Assembly (NCBI GenBank): GCA_018402365.1
Contig: JAGYJD010000004.1
Coordinates: 1 to 64,000, forward strand
Source of the DNA: Candidatus Nanopelagicales bacterium
Lineage (GTDB): Bacteria > Actinomycetota > Actinomycetes > S36-B12 > UBA5976
DNA length: 64,000 bases
Direction: 5' to 3'
A program made the translations under genes and the position numbers. This document shows positions 28,601 to 37,965 of this stretch, in pieces (within the stretch, counting starts at the first letter, position 1; each line of letters starts with the position of its first letter). The notes beneath the pieces are model-generated. The model was not told the origin of the DNA, searched no databases, and saw nothing but the letters and a program-made list of their open reading frames with translations.

Positions 28601-29152
28601 ATTCTTGATCAAAACAGTGATATTCCGGTCTCTGAATTAGCTAGTGATGAAAGAGCAGACGGACAAGTTTTAAGTGTGGCGGGATTAGTAACTGCAGTCA
28701 ACAGAAAGATCACCAAGCAAGGAGCAGCTTGGGCGATTGTTACTTTAGAAGACTTAGCAGGCGTAAGTGAAATTATGGTTTTTCCGCAGGTATATCAGCA
28801 GGTCGCCACTTTGTTGCATGAAGACGCAATTTTAACCTTTAGAATTCGAATGGATTTACGAGAAGAGGATAACCCTCGAGTTGTTGCTCTCGAAGTTTCA
28901 CAACCAGATTTAAACAAGCAAAGAACTGGACCCATTATTCTTAAGTTACCAGTAGTTAAGTGCACCCCAGAAGTAGTTGACTCAATTAAAGCGGTTTTGC
29001 AGAGCCATCCAGGAACCAGCGATGTTCATCTTCATTTGAGTAATAACGGAAAAACTACAGTCTTGAAAATCGATGACAAATTAAAGGTTGATCCAACACT
29101 GTCTTTGTACGCGGACTTGAAAGCCTTATTAGGCCCGGCAGCGGTCGCTTAA
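25626..29152 (+). CDS. dnaE: DNA polymerase III subunit alpha DnaE (frameshifted)
   Basis: Main replicative polymerase. I choose GTG 25626 because AGGGAG (25613-25618) stands 7 bases before it; upstream TTG codons lack this. The N-terminal PHP domain begins HLHVHTEYSMLDGA. The palm has GPGRGSVGG and the catalytic aspartates in PDIDIDF (417, 419, 421). Near residue 595 the frame breaks: the first frame ends at 27443, and the rest (fingers, helix-hairpin-helix, OB fold) is in the -1 frame to 29152. One extra A in TTTAAATTT (27407-27415) restores a 1175-residue protein reading DDCLKFNADPSNKN. The same spot is a slippery heptamer (T TTA AAT). Only one alpha subunit is seen, so it should be essential. 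Confidence 0.9.
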
Positions 29153-29817
29153 TTAAGACTTATAGAAAAACTAGTCAAATAGGGTGCGGGGATGCTCGGA
29201 ATTTCTTCAAGCAAAATTGATTCTCGATTGAAGATTTTTATCAATTTTGAAAGTTTTTCTTTTGCAGAATTCATTTCTAATAATTGTTGCTGCTCCTGAA
29301 CATTGCCAGACAAAGTAGTGATTAATAAATTAGCTAAGGCTCCAGCTTGACTTGGCAATTGCGCATAAGCCGCTTCGGTAGTTTCACCGATAACTCTTAG
29401 GTAATTTAAGTAAGAGCGCATGGCATGTGAAATTAATTCATCAGGAGCTTGGGTTTCAGCTGGGGGTAAAAAATTAACTCTTGCCATTAAATAAGGTGCG
29501 CGGGCGGGTAATAGCTCTTCTAGCGAGAAGCGGTCAGCGCCTGTGGTTACCAAGTCGAAGTTACCCTCCGCAAGGTGCTTAATCTTTCTAACTTTTGCCA
29601 TAGTCCCAATCTGATGGAGTGCTGGCGTGTTAGAGGTACCAACTTCCCAGCCAGCCTTTATGGCTATTACTCCAAATCTTCTCTCTGGCTCAGGTAACTG
29701 CAGCAGATCAGTGACTAACTGCCGATATCGAGTTTCAAAAATATGAAGCGGCAAACTCATGCCAGGAACCAAAACTGTTGAAAGCGGAAAAATTGGAATT
29801 AGTTCAAAATCGCTCAT
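29149..29817 (-). CDS. Stand-alone LON substrate-binding domain protein
   Basis: 222 residues matching only the N-terminal substrate-binding domain of Lon protease: ELIPIFPLSTVLVPGMSLPL, HIFETRYRQLV, FGVIAI, and later a helical part with ANLLITTLSG. No AAA+ or protease domain. Such single-domain proteins are common in actinobacteria and have no settled function. Convergent with dnaE, sharing TTAA at the stops. ATG 29817 has no ribosome binding site but has a -10 box 7 bases away, so it is probably leaderless. Confidence 0.88.
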   Translation of the reverse strand: MSDFELIPIFPLSTVLVPGMSLPLHIFETRYRQLVTDLLQLPEPERRFGVIAIKAGWEVGTSNTPALHQIGTMAKVRKIKHLAEGNFDLVTTGADRFSLEELLPARAPYLMARVNFLPPAETQAPDELISHAMRSYLNYLRVIGETTEAAYAQLPSQAGALANLLITTLSGNVQEQQQLLEMNSAKEKLSKLIKIFNRESILLEEIPSIPAPYLTSFSISLN

Positions 29818-29824
29818 GACTCTT

Positions 29825-29854
29825 AGAATAAGAGCAGTTTGCGAATTAGGCCAA
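29825..29854 (-). promoter_or_regulatory. Promoter of LON-domain gene (leaderless)
   Basis: On the minus strand TTGGCC (29854-29849), an 18-base spacer, and TATTCT (29830-29825), which ends 7 bases before the ATG at 29817. This geometry puts transcription start at or next to the start codon. It shares the 54-bp gap with the hisD promoter. Confidence 0.55.
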
Positions 29855-29865
29855 TCAAGTAGACT
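29839..29865 (+). promoter_or_regulatory. Promoter of the his-trp gene run (leaderless hisD)
   Basis: TAGACT (29860-29865) lies exactly 6 bases before the hisD ATG, and no Shine-Dalgarno sequence is present. Possible -35 boxes are TTGCGA (29839-29844, 15-base spacer) or TTTGCG one base upstream (16). Start of transcription at the ATG is expected. Confidence 0.55.
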
Positions 29866-29871
29866 TGAATC

Positions 29872-31167
29872 ATGATACAGACTTTAGATTTTCGAGTTAA
29901 GGGCGAGAAAGAGTCACTCGCCTTACCTAGAGCGATTATTAACATAGAAGAGGTAAGTGCTCAGGTAAAAGAAGTGATTCTTGATGTGAAAAATCGTGGT
30001 GATGAAGCCGTGGTTTTTTGGAATGAAAAATTTTCAGCAAGCAAACAAACTGATTTGCGGGTGCCGCAAGCTGTAATCGATCGCGCTTTGGCGGCTAGCA
30101 GCCAAGAATTAATTTCTGCCCTAAATGAAGCTATTTCAAGAGTAAAAAAATTTCACCAAATTCAAACCAGAAGCGAGCAAAGTATCGAAGTTGCTGCAGG
30201 TGGAGTGGTAAGCATTGACTGGCTGCCTATGGCACGAGTTGGTTTATATGTTCCGGGAGGTGCAGCGGTCTACCCCTCAAGTGTGATTATGAATGTGGTA
30301 CCTGCACAAATCGCTGGAGTTGAATCGATTGCAGTTGTTTCACCAGGGCAATTAGATAACGAAGGATGGCCTCACCCCGCCATCTTGACAGCTTGTGCAC
30401 TTTTAGGTGTGAGCGAAATCTATGCCGCGGGGGGATCGCAAGCTGTTGCCATGATGGCGCACGGTACCGAGAGTTGCAAAAAAGTTAATTTGATTACTGG
30501 CCCAGGAAACATTTATGTAACCGCTGCGAAGCGTTTGGTACGGGGAGCAGTAGCAATAGATTCTGAAGCCGGACCAACCGAAATTGCAATTTTGGCAGAT
30601 GAAACTGCAAACGCTAGTTGGGTGGCGGCGGATTTAATAAGTCAGGCTGAACACGATATTTCTGCTGCAAGTATTTTAGTTACCGATAGTGAAAAACTAG
30701 CGCAAGAAGTTTTAGAAGAATTGAGAATTCAAGTTGCGAATACCAAACACGCAGAGCGAATTTCTAAAGCTTTAGCAGGTATTCAAAGTGCCATAATTCT
30801 AGTTAAGGATCTCACGCAAGGCTTGGAGGTAATTAACGAATACGCCGCCGAGCACTTAGAAATCCAAACGCGAGATGCAGCGGCAGTAGCAAAGAAAATA
30901 AAGAACGCAGGGGCAGTTTTTGTAGGCCCCTTTGCGCCGGTTTCATTGGGTGATTACTTGGCAGGAAGCAACCACGTATTACCTACCGGAGGATGCGCTT
31001 GCCATTCCTCTGGATTGAGTGTTCAAACTTTTTTACGGGGCGTTCAATTTATTAATTACGATAAGGCTGCTTTAGCACAAGTTAAAGACGCACTAAAAAT
31101 TTTAGCTGAAACCGAAGATCTACCAGCTCACTCTCAAGCAGTTGAAGTGAGATTTGAAAACAACTAA
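29872..31167 (+). CDS. hisD: Histidinol dehydrogenase HisD
   Basis: Zinc enzyme that oxidises L-histidinol to histidine in two NAD-dependent steps. GLYVPGGAAVYPSSVIMN, the nucleotide region with ITGPGNIYVTAAKRLV, the zinc/catalytic region SQAEHDISAAS, and NEYAAEHLEI match the family. 431 residues, usual. First gene of the his-trp run; leaderless by the position of its -10 box. hisC follows with no gap. Confidence 0.96.
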   Translation: MIQTLDFRVKGEKESLALPRAIINIEEVSAQVKEVILDVKNRGDEAVVFWNEKFSASKQTDLRVPQAVIDRALAASSQELISALNEAISRVKKFHQIQTRSEQSIEVAAGGVVSIDWLPMARVGLYVPGGAAVYPSSVIMNVVPAQIAGVESIAVVSPGQLDNEGWPHPAILTACALLGVSEIYAAGGSQAVAMMAHGTESCKKVNLITGPGNIYVTAAKRLVRGAVAIDSEAGPTEIAILADETANASWVAADLISQAEHDISAASILVTDSEKLAQEVLEELRIQVANTKHAERISKALAGIQSAIILVKDLTQGLEVINEYAAEHLEIQTRDAAAVAKKIKNAGAVFVGPFAPVSLGDYLAGSNHVLPTGGCACHSSGLSVQTFLRGVQFINYDKAALAQVKDALKILAETEDLPAHSQAVEVRFENN

Positions 31168-32289
31168 ATGTCTAATATTGAAAACACTAAGGTAAATCCA
31201 AAACTTCCCTTAAGTAAAAGATTTAAAAACAGCCAGCCTTATGGTGCTCCAGTGTTAGATCTAGAACTGAAGTTGAACACCAATGAAAACCCGTATCCTT
31301 TGCCAGCTGAAGTTAAAGCCGAAATTTTAGAGGAACTTTCGCAAAAGTTAGATGCAGTAAATAGGTATCCAGACCGATTGCAGGTCGAGGCGAGGACAGC
31401 CTTAGCAAAGTACCTGTATGAAATTACTAATGTCGCGATTTCACCAACTCAAGTCTGGGCAGCAAATGGGTCTAATGAAATTATAAATCAAATTTTGCTG
31501 GCGTTTCACGATCCAGGTGAGATCGCATTAGGTTTTGAGCCGAGTTATTCCATGCATAAGATAATTAGCGAAGCGGTGGGATATCGATATCAAGCAGTAC
31601 CAAGAGGCGATGATTTTTCAATTGATTTTGAAAAAGCACTGAGTGTCATAAAAAGAGATAATCCCAGAATAATTTTTATAACGACTCCTAATAACCCAAC
31701 CGGCACTTCGACTTCACTCGGGGATATTGAAAAAATCTTGCAAGTTGCAACTCAAAGCGTTCTGATTGTGGATGAAGCGTACGGAGAATTTTCTACAGAG
31801 CCCAGTGCAATTTGCTTGATTGAAAAGTATCCGAATCTGATTGTTTCGCGAACTATGAGTAAGGCTTTTGCTTTTGCTGGCGCCCGCATTGGATATGCGG
31901 TTGCACAACTAGAGACATTGGCGGCGCTGGGCTTAGCGCGGCTTCCCTATCACCTTTCCACCCAAAGTCAGGTGCTTGCCAAGGTAGCTCTAGGTAATTA
32001 TCAATTATTGCAAGGTCAAGTGCAAAAAATAATTAAGTCTAGAAAATTTCTAATGCAGCAGTTACGAGAGCTTGGTTTAACCGTAATTGAGAGTGACGCA
32101 AATTTCTTTTTATTTGGTGAATTCACCTCATCCCAGCACGCCTGGCAGGCGTTGGTTGACGAATCGATTCTGGTGCGAGATGTGGCGATAGCGGGATTCT
32201 TACGAATTACAGTGGGAACAGAACAGGAATCGCACCTGTTTATTGAGCGCTTAAAGGGCTTACTGAATAATAAGATAATTCTCAAATAA
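31168..32289 (+). CDS. hisC: Histidinol-phosphate aminotransferase HisC
   Basis: Fold-type I PLP aminotransferase using glutamate to convert imidazole-acetol phosphate to histidinol phosphate. The N-terminal LNTNENPYPLP motif, FITTPNNPTG, VDEAYGEF and the PLP lysine (Lys232 in TMSKAFAFAGARIGYA) are present. 373 residues. ATG directly after the hisD stop. A role in phenylalanine or tyrosine synthesis as well is possible in this family, but the location argues for histidine. Confidence 0.94.
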   Translation: MSNIENTKVNPKLPLSKRFKNSQPYGAPVLDLELKLNTNENPYPLPAEVKAEILEELSQKLDAVNRYPDRLQVEARTALAKYLYEITNVAISPTQVWAANGSNEIINQILLAFHDPGEIALGFEPSYSMHKIISEAVGYRYQAVPRGDDFSIDFEKALSVIKRDNPRIIFITTPNNPTGTSTSLGDIEKILQVATQSVLIVDEAYGEFSTEPSAICLIEKYPNLIVSRTMSKAFAFAGARIGYAVAQLETLAALGLARLPYHLSTQSQVLAKVALGNYQLLQGQVQKIIKSRKFLMQQLRELGLTVIESDANFFLFGEFTSSQHAWQALVDESILVRDVAIAGFLRITVGTEQESHLFIERLKGLLNNKIILK

Positions 32290-32301
32290 AGAAACGGAAT
32301 C

Positions 32302-32889
32302 ATGAAAAGAATTGCTACGGTCTCAAGAAAGACTAAAGAAAGCCAAGTTTCAATTGAATTGAATCTAGATGGCGCAGGGATTAACGAAATTGATACCCAG
32401 ATTCCTTTCTATGACCACATGTTAAGTCAACTAGCTAAACATGGTCTTTTTGATCTAAAAGTTAAAACTGTTGGTGATGTAGACGTTGATGAGCACCACA
32501 CAATCGAAGATACTGCTTTGGCGCTCGGTCAAGCTTTCAGTGAGGCTTTAGGTGAAAAGGCGTCGATTCGTAGGTATGGGGATGCCACGGTGCCTTTGGA
32601 CGATGTTTTGGTGCGCGCGGCGGTGGATCTCTCTGGCCGCCCTTACTTGATACATAAAGAACCAGAGATGGCGCCGATGATTGGTAGCTATGACACAACT
32701 TTGAACAAGCACATCTGGGAATCTTTTGTCAATCAAGCAAAAATTACGTTGCACATTGAAGTCTTAGACGGAAGAAATGCTCACCACATAGTGGAGGCAC
32801 AATTTAAAGCTGTTGCCCGAGCACTACGCACCGCATGTGAAATTGATCCAAGAGTTTCAGGAGTGCCCTCAACCAAGGGTTCGTTATAA
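32302..32889 (+). CDS. hisB: Imidazoleglycerol-phosphate dehydratase HisB
   Basis: Manganese enzyme that dehydrates imidazoleglycerol phosphate. The two internally repeated metal motifs DEHHTIEDTALALG and NAHHIVEAQFKA are visible, with FYDHMLSQLAKHG between the start and the first. 195 residues: the dehydratase domain alone, without the phosphatase fused in enterobacterial HisB. Confidence 0.96.
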   Translation: MKRIATVSRKTKESQVSIELNLDGAGINEIDTQIPFYDHMLSQLAKHGLFDLKVKTVGDVDVDEHHTIEDTALALGQAFSEALGEKASIRRYGDATVPLDDVLVRAAVDLSGRPYLIHKEPEMAPMIGSYDTTLNKHIWESFVNQAKITLHIEVLDGRNAHHIVEAQFKAVARALRTACEIDPRVSGVPSTKGSL

Positions 32890-32894
32890 ATCTC

Positions 32895-33530
32895 GTGAAT
32901 GACGTAGTTGTTCTTGATTACGGATTTGGAAATGTCCGTTCAGTGCTACGCGCTGTTGAAAAAAATAAGGCAAGCGTAAAACTTTCTGCTGATTTTAACG
33001 AAGCCCTCGAGGCCAAAGGATTAATCATTCCTGGAGTGGGGGCTTTTGCTGCCTGCATGAAAGGGCTAGAGCAAGTTCGCGCTAATGAAATTATTGATAG
33101 ACGACTAGTCGCAAATAAACCTGTCTTGGGAATTTGTGTAGGAATGCAGGTGATGTTCGAATCGGGTTGGGAACATGGAATCAAGAGTGAGGGGTTGGGC
33201 CAATGGCCAGGAATAGTAGATCAAATAAATGCGCCAGTTTTGCCTCACATGGGTTTTAATTCGATTGAAGTTGCGATTGGGTCAAAAATGTTTAGTGAAA
33301 TAGCGCAAGAACAATTTTATTTTTTGCATAGCTTTGCTGCTAAAAAACTAGAGTTTAGAGACTCTTCTAAAATTATCAACCCATTAATTCACTACGCAAC
33401 TCACTTTGAGCAATTCATAGCGGCAGTAGAGAATGGTCCACTGTGGGCGACACAATTTCATCCTGAAAAATCTGGGCCAGCTGGATTGAAATTAATAAAT
33501 AATTGGTTGGAGACATTGGATGAAAAATAG
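32895..33530 (+). CDS. hisH: Imidazole glycerol phosphate synthase glutaminase subunit HisH
   Basis: Class I glutamine amidotransferase that feeds ammonia to HisF. Starts at GTG 32895 ([14 protein letters not shown]). Catalytic Cys81 in GICVGMQ; the His-Glu pair is in QFHPEKSG near the C-terminus; the PHMGFN segment is HisH-specific. 211 residues. Overlaps the next gene by 11 bases, the longest overlap in this run. Confidence 0.95.
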   Translation: MNDVVVLDYGFGNVRSVLRAVEKNKASVKLSADFNEALEAKGLIIPGVGAFAACMKGLEQVRANEIIDRRLVANKPVLGICVGMQVMFESGWEHGIKSEGLGQWPGIVDQINAPVLPHMGFNSIEVAIGSKMFSEIAQEQFYFLHSFAAKKLEFRDSSKIINPLIHYATHFEQFIAAVENGPLWATQFHPEKSGPAGLKLINNWLETLDEK

Positions 33531-34257
33531 ATTGCAGCTGTTGCCTGCAGTTGATGTGTCCGAGGGTAAAGCAGTGCGGCTAACTCAAGGAGCGCGTGGC
33601 ACAGAAGAAGAATTCGGTGAGCCCTTAGCGGTAGCGCTTGCTTGGCAAAATATGGGAGCGGAATGGATCCATCTAGTTGACCTTGACAGAGCTTTTGGAA
33701 CTGGAACTAATTTTGAAACTCTTTCGAGGGTGGTAAAAAAATTAGACATTCAAGTTGAAATCTCTGGTGGCATTAGAGATGACGAGTCGTTGAAACAAGC
33801 TTTAGCTACCGGTGCAGTCCGGGTTAATTTAGGAACAGCTGCTTTAGAAGATCCAGAATGGACCGCGAAGGTAATTTCTCAATACGGCGAAAAGATTGCC
33901 ATCGGGCTAGACGTTCGGGGCAATACACTGAGCGCTCGAGGTTGGACAAAAGACGGGGGAGATTTATTTGAAACCTTGGAGCGGTTAGAACGCGATGGTG
34001 CTGCTCGTTATGTCGTTACCGATGTGACTAAAGATGGAACTTTAAAAGGAGTTAATACAAACTTACTGCGAGAAATAGCTGAATTTACAAAAAAGCCGTT
34101 GGTGGCCTCGGGCGGAATTGGAAGTTTACAAGATATTGAAGACCTTTTATTGCTCACTGAAATTGGAGTCGAGGGCGCAATTTTAGGAAAGGCACTTTAC
34201 GCAAATAAATTTACTTTGGGTGAAGCTTTAGCAATTGCCAATCGGATAACTTTATGA
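33520..34257 (+). CDS. priA: Phosphoribosyl isomerase A (HisA, probable dual HisA/TrpF)
   Basis: (beta-alpha)8 isomerase acting on ProFAR in histidine synthesis. [21 protein letters not shown] and the region [14 protein letters not shown] are typical of the actinobacterial PriA form, which also isomerises phosphoribosyl anthranilate. Asp12 and the Asp of GLDVRG are the likely acid/base residues. There is no trpF in the adjoining trp cluster, which supports the dual role. That role is inference; plain HisA is the alternative. 245 residues. Not to be confused with the primosomal priA at the window end. Confidence 0.9.
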   Translation: MKNRLQLLPAVDVSEGKAVRLTQGARGTEEEFGEPLAVALAWQNMGAEWIHLVDLDRAFGTGTNFETLSRVVKKLDIQVEISGGIRDDESLKQALATGAVRVNLGTAALEDPEWTAKVISQYGEKIAIGLDVRGNTLSARGWTKDGGDLFETLERLERDGAARYVVTDVTKDGTLKGVNTNLLREIAEFTKKPLVASGGIGSLQDIEDLLLLTEIGVEGAILGKALYANKFTLGEALAIANRITL

Positions 34258-35030
34258 CCCTGTCAAAAAGAGTGATTGCGTGTCTAGATGTAAAGAATGG
34301 AAAAGTTGTAAAGGGAGTAAATTTTGAAAATCTTGTTCAAATTGGAGACCCGGTGGTATTCGCAGAAGCTTACGCTGGGGCTGGCGTAGACGAATTGGTT
34401 TTTTTAGATGTAGCAGCCAGTGTAGAAAATCGTAAAACCATGATCGAAGTAGTCGAGCGAACTGCTGAAAATGTTTTTGTTCCACTTTGTGTGGGAGGGG
34501 GCATAAGTTCAGTCTCCGATGTTTTACTGTTGCTTAAAGCTGGGTGTGACAAGGTTTCAGTCAATACTTCCGCTGTGAAAAATCCCCTTTTGATTTCACA
34601 AATAGCTGAAAAATTTGGCTCTCAAGTAATAACACTTTCGATAGATGCAAAAAAAGGAAATTCAGAAAGCGGTTACGTAATTACCACTCACGGTGGAAAC
34701 AAAACGTTGGAGTTAGACGCAATTAAATGGATCACCCAAGCAATTGAATTAGGTGCCGGAGAGATATTACTCAACTCTATAGATGCCGATGGAACAAAAC
34801 ATGGATTTGATTTAGAGATGTTGCGCTTGGTGCGGGAAGTTTGCACCGTACCTTTAATTGCCTCAGGCGGAGCCGGGCAAGTCTCTGATTTTGCGCCAGC
34901 GATTATGGCTGGAGCTGATGCAGTTTTGGCGGCCAGTGTTTTTCATTCAGGGCAAATAACCATCGACGAGGTCAAGAAAGACTTAGTCTTAAATAAGATT
35001 CCCGTGAGATACAGCCCGCAAACTAACTGA
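34254..35030 (+). CDS. hisF: Imidazole glycerol phosphate synthase cyclase subunit HisF
   Basis: Uses ammonia from HisH to make IGP and AICAR. Asp12 in [12 protein letters not shown] and the second catalytic Asp in [12 protein letters not shown] are present, along with CVGGGISS and ASGGAG phosphate-binding loops. 258 residues. ATGA overlap with the isomerase gene. Confidence 0.96.
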   Translation: MTLSKRVIACLDVKNGKVVKGVNFENLVQIGDPVVFAEAYAGAGVDELVFLDVAASVENRKTMIEVVERTAENVFVPLCVGGGISSVSDVLLLLKAGCDKVSVNTSAVKNPLLISQIAEKFGSQVITLSIDAKKGNSESGYVITTHGGNKTLELDAIKWITQAIELGAGEILLNSIDADGTKHGFDLEMLRLVREVCTVPLIASGGAGQVSDFAPAIMAGADAVLAASVFHSGQITIDEVKKDLVLNKIPVRYSPQTN

Positions 35031-35040
35031 AGAACTTGCA

Positions 35041-35409
35041 ATGCGGCAAAATAGGACCATGGAGTCGTCACTTAATGAATTTCTTTCAACTTTAAAATTT
35101 AATACCGATGGGCTTATTGTAGCGATTGCGCAAGATGAATCTTCAAAAAAAGTTTTGATGCAGGCATGGATGAACAAGGATTCAATCATAAAAACTATTC
35201 AGACTAAGAAAGTAACTTATTTTTCTCGCTCACGCAATCAACTCTGGATCAAGGGCGAAACCAGCGGAAATGGGCAGGAACTTATTCGAATTTCGGCTGA
35301 TTGTGATGGAGATAGTTTACTTTTAACGGTTAAGCAAAGTGGACCTGCTTGTCATACCGAGCAAGAAAGTTGTTTTGATGCGGGAAGTGCAATAGAGCGA
35401 GTGCAATGA
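35041..35409 (+). CDS. hisI: Phosphoribosyl-AMP cyclohydrolase HisI
   Basis: Opens the adenine ring of PR-AMP. MQAWMN, TYFSRSRNQLWIKGETSGN and the metal-binding DCDGDSLLL plus CHTEQESCF are the family signatures. Single-domain enzyme (122 residues); the hisE pyrophosphatase domain is not fused and not nearby, and hisG is also outside the window. Start is ATG 35041 or ATG 35059; neither has a strong ribosome site. Overlaps trpE by 4 bases. Confidence 0.94.
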   Translation: MRQNRTMESSLNEFLSTLKFNTDGLIVAIAQDESSKKVLMQAWMNKDSIIKTIQTKKVTYFSRSRNQLWIKGETSGNGQELIRISADCDGDSLLLTVKQSGPACHTEQESCFDAGSAIERVQ

Positions 35410-36929
35410 AGCAATATAAGTTTGGAGAGATATATCCACAGCTAGAGCAGTTCACTCAGTTGGCAAAAAATTCAAAAGTTATCCCGGTAGTTAAGCGAGT
35501 TTTGGCTGATACTTTTACCCCAATTGGGTTGTATCAAAGCTTGGCACAGAATCGCCCAGGCACTTTTTTGTTGGAATCTGCCGATGGAACCCACAGTTGG
35601 TCTAGGTACTCGTTCGTTGGAGTTAATTCAGCTGCCATGTTGCAAGATGTCGCTGGGGTAGCCAAGTGGAGTGGTCGTATTCCAGTAGGCGTGCAATTAA
35701 ATGGTGAGTCTATTGCAGTGCTGCGACAGAGCATTAAATTTCTTTCGGGCGAAACGCTTCCGGATTTACCTCCGCTCACTGGGGGCTTAGTCGGCTATTT
35801 GGCCTACGACATCGTCAGGCATTTTGAGAAGATTCCTGCTTCAAATCCTGATCAATTACAGGTTCCTAATCTCGCAATGTTGCTTGCTACAGATTTTGCA
35901 GTACTGGACCATTCCAATGGAAGCGTTTGGTTAATTGCAAATGCCATTAACTACAACGGCACTGAAAGTGGAGTAATTGATGCTTGGAGTGATTCAGTAT
36001 CTCGTTTAGAAAAAATGGAAGCCGATCTTGCTAAGCCGGCAACATTAAAAACTAGTGGTATGAGTAAAAGTGAAAAATCCTTTGATCGTCAAATTTCAAG
36101 CGAGGAGTTTGAATCAAAAGTTGGTCGGGCAATTAAGTACATTGAAGCAGGCGATGCCTTTCAAATAGTGCTTTCGCAAAGATTTACCAAACCAACAAGC
36201 GCTGACGCTTTTGAAGTTTACCGATCGTTACGGGCCACCAACCCAAGTCCATATATGTTTTTCCTACGAATTCCAACTGAAGATCTTTCTGCGGTTAGCT
36301 TTGACATTGTGGGATCCAGCCCAGAGGCGTTGGTAACTGTAAAAGATTCAATGGCGAAAATGCATCCAATAGCTGGTACGCGGCATCGGGCGGAAGATCC
36401 TGAAGAGGATGATCGGGTAGCTGCCGATTTACTCAACGATCCAAAAGAAAGAGCCGAACATTTAATGTTGGTTGATTTAGGAAGAAATGATTTAGGTCGA
36501 GTTTGTAAAGCTGGTTCTGTGAAAGTGGCGCAGTTTATGCAAGTGGAAAAATATAGTCACGTTATGCACTTGGTTTCAACTGTTGTGGGGGAGTTAAAAC
36601 CCGAATTCTCTAGTCTTGATGTCTTACGCTCAACATTTCCTGCCGGCACTCTTTCAGGTGCACCAAAAGTTCGAGCAATGGAAATCATCGATGAACTTGA
36701 AGAAGTGCAGCGGGGCATTTATGGCGGGGCGGTCGGCTACTTTGATTTTGCGGGAGACATGGATTTTGCCATAGCGATCAGAACTGCAGTTTTGAAAGAC
36801 TCGATAGCGTATGTCCAGGCAGGGGCAGGAATTGTGGCTGATAGTAAAGCGCTAAATGAGGATGTGGAGTGCGCCAATAAAGCGGCAGTAGTGATGGCGG
36901 CAGTGAATGCGGCCGAGGGCTTTAAGTAA
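35406..36929 (+). CDS. trpE: Anthranilate synthase component I TrpE
   Basis: Converts chorismate and ammonia to anthranilate. The N-terminal domain carries LLESADGTHSWSRYSFVG (inhibitor-binding region; the LLES motif binds tryptophan in family members, so feedback inhibition is likely). The chorismate-binding domain has IVGSSPEALV, PIAGTRHR, DLGRNDLGRV and GGAVGYFDF. 507 residues. The ATGA overlap with hisI joins the his and trp genes. TrpG, TrpD and a separate TrpF are not in this cluster. Confidence 0.95.
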   Translation: MKQYKFGEIYPQLEQFTQLAKNSKVIPVVKRVLADTFTPIGLYQSLAQNRPGTFLLESADGTHSWSRYSFVGVNSAAMLQDVAGVAKWSGRIPVGVQLNGESIAVLRQSIKFLSGETLPDLPPLTGGLVGYLAYDIVRHFEKIPASNPDQLQVPNLAMLLATDFAVLDHSNGSVWLIANAINYNGTESGVIDAWSDSVSRLEKMEADLAKPATLKTSGMSKSEKSFDRQISSEEFESKVGRAIKYIEAGDAFQIVLSQRFTKPTSADAFEVYRSLRATNPSPYMFFLRIPTEDLSAVSFDIVGSSPEALVTVKDSMAKMHPIAGTRHRAEDPEEDDRVAADLLNDPKERAEHLMLVDLGRNDLGRVCKAGSVKVAQFMQVEKYSHVMHLVSTVVGELKPEFSSLDVLRSTFPAGTLSGAPKVRAMEIIDELEEVQRGIYGGAVGYFDFAGDMDFAIAIRTAVLKDSIAYVQAGAGIVADSKALNEDVECANKAAVVMAAVNAAEGFK

Positions 36930-36956
36930 AGTCGTAACATCGAGAGAGGAGTCTGA

Positions 36957-37145
36957 GTGAACGCAGAACACGGACATACCCCAGCCGCTTGGACCGGGAC
37001 GATATTAATTATTTTAGCCTCACTGATTTCAACACTGGGAGTTATTGTTGGCAACTGGGCAGCTTTTTGGGGCGGTATCGCCTTAGCTGCAGTAGGTGCT
37101 TTAATTTGGGTTGTGTGGGAAAAATCTAGCAAAGTCAAGAGTTAG
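36957..37145 (+). CDS. HGxxPAAWT-family small membrane protein
   Basis: 62 residues: a short N-terminus with [10 protein letters not shown], then two hydrophobic helices (about 14-32 and 36-53) and a basic end. The HGxxPAAWT motif defines a small actinobacterial membrane protein family of unknown function (annotated DUF6704) that usually sits in the trp cluster, as here between trpE and trpC. GTG start with GAGAGGAG 7 bases before. The larger tryptophan-associated membrane protein often found beside it is absent. Confidence 0.85.
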   Translation: MNAEHGHTPAAWTGTILIILASLISTLGVIVGNWAAFWGGIALAAVGALIWVVWEKSSKVKS

Positions 37146-37153
37146 GAACAGTA

Positions 37154-37963
37154 ATGTCCGTGCTTGATGAAATTGTTGCGGGCGTTCGTGAGGATTTCAC
37201 ACGTAGACAAAATGAAGTTTCGTTAGATGATTTAAAAAAACTTTCAGAAAAGCGAGAAAAAACGCTTGATCCCTTTGTGGCGCTAAGGCAATCGGGAGTA
37301 GCAGTAATTGCCGAAGTTAAACGATCTAGCCCCAGTAAAGGTGAGCTAGCTGAAATAAAAGAACCTGCAGAATTGGCTAAAGCTTATGAGGCGGGAGGGG
37401 CGCATTTAATTAGCGTGCTAACTGAAGAGCGTAGATTTTTAGGTAGCCTCGAGGACCTTAGCAAAGTTAGAAAGTCCGTTGACATACCTGTTTTACGTAA
37501 AGACTTTATTGTTTCGTCATATCAGTTATGGGAAGCTCGCGCTTACGGTGCTGACCTAGTTCTACTAATTGTCGCAGCCTTAGATCAACAAGCACTAGTC
37601 AGTTTGATTGAGCGAGCAGAAAGTATCGGCCTTACTCCCTTGGTAGAGGTGCATGAAGAGCACGAGGTAGCCAGAGCAATGGATGCTGGAGCAAAAATTA
37701 TTGGCATTAATAGTCGAAACTTAAAGACGCTGGAAATTGATCCAGAAACATTTGCACGATTGGCACCCTTGATCAACAATGGAGCAGTAAAGATTGCTGA
37801 AAGTGGGATCTCAGGACCTCGCGACCTGATGAATTACGCAAATTTGGGCGCCGATGCAGTGTTGGTGGGGGAAAGCTTGGTTAAGGCAGCCGATCCAAGA
37901 TTGGCGGTGCACGAACTGGTCACCGCTGGCGCGCACCCTTCGGTAAAACAGGGCAGAATCTAG
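37154..37963 (+). CDS. trpC: Indole-3-glycerol phosphate synthase TrpC
   Basis: Closes the indole ring from CdRP. Family motifs: [59 protein letters not shown] and AESGI, which hold the phosphate-binding and catalytic lysines and glutamates. 269 residues, monofunctional, without a fused TrpF domain. Three bases before trpB. Confidence 0.96.
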   Translation: MSVLDEIVAGVREDFTRRQNEVSLDDLKKLSEKREKTLDPFVALRQSGVAVIAEVKRSSPSKGELAEIKEPAELAKAYEAGGAHLISVLTEERRFLGSLEDLSKVRKSVDIPVLRKDFIVSSYQLWEARAYGADLVLLIVAALDQQALVSLIERAESIGLTPLVEVHEEHEVARAMDAGAKIIGINSRNLKTLEIDPETFARLAPLINNGAVKIAESGISGPRDLMNYANLGADAVLVGESLVKAADPRLAVHELVTAGAHPSVKQGRI

Positions 37964-37965
37964 TC

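Noticed and set aside
33520-34257. Calling the isomerase a plain HisA with certainty
   Set aside because: PriA-like features and the missing trpF make a dual function more likely, but it cannot be proved from this window.
36737-37138. Minus-strand open frame of 133 codons across the trpE end and the small membrane gene
   Set aside because: Overlaps two supported genes; translation is Ala/Thr-rich and resembles no family.
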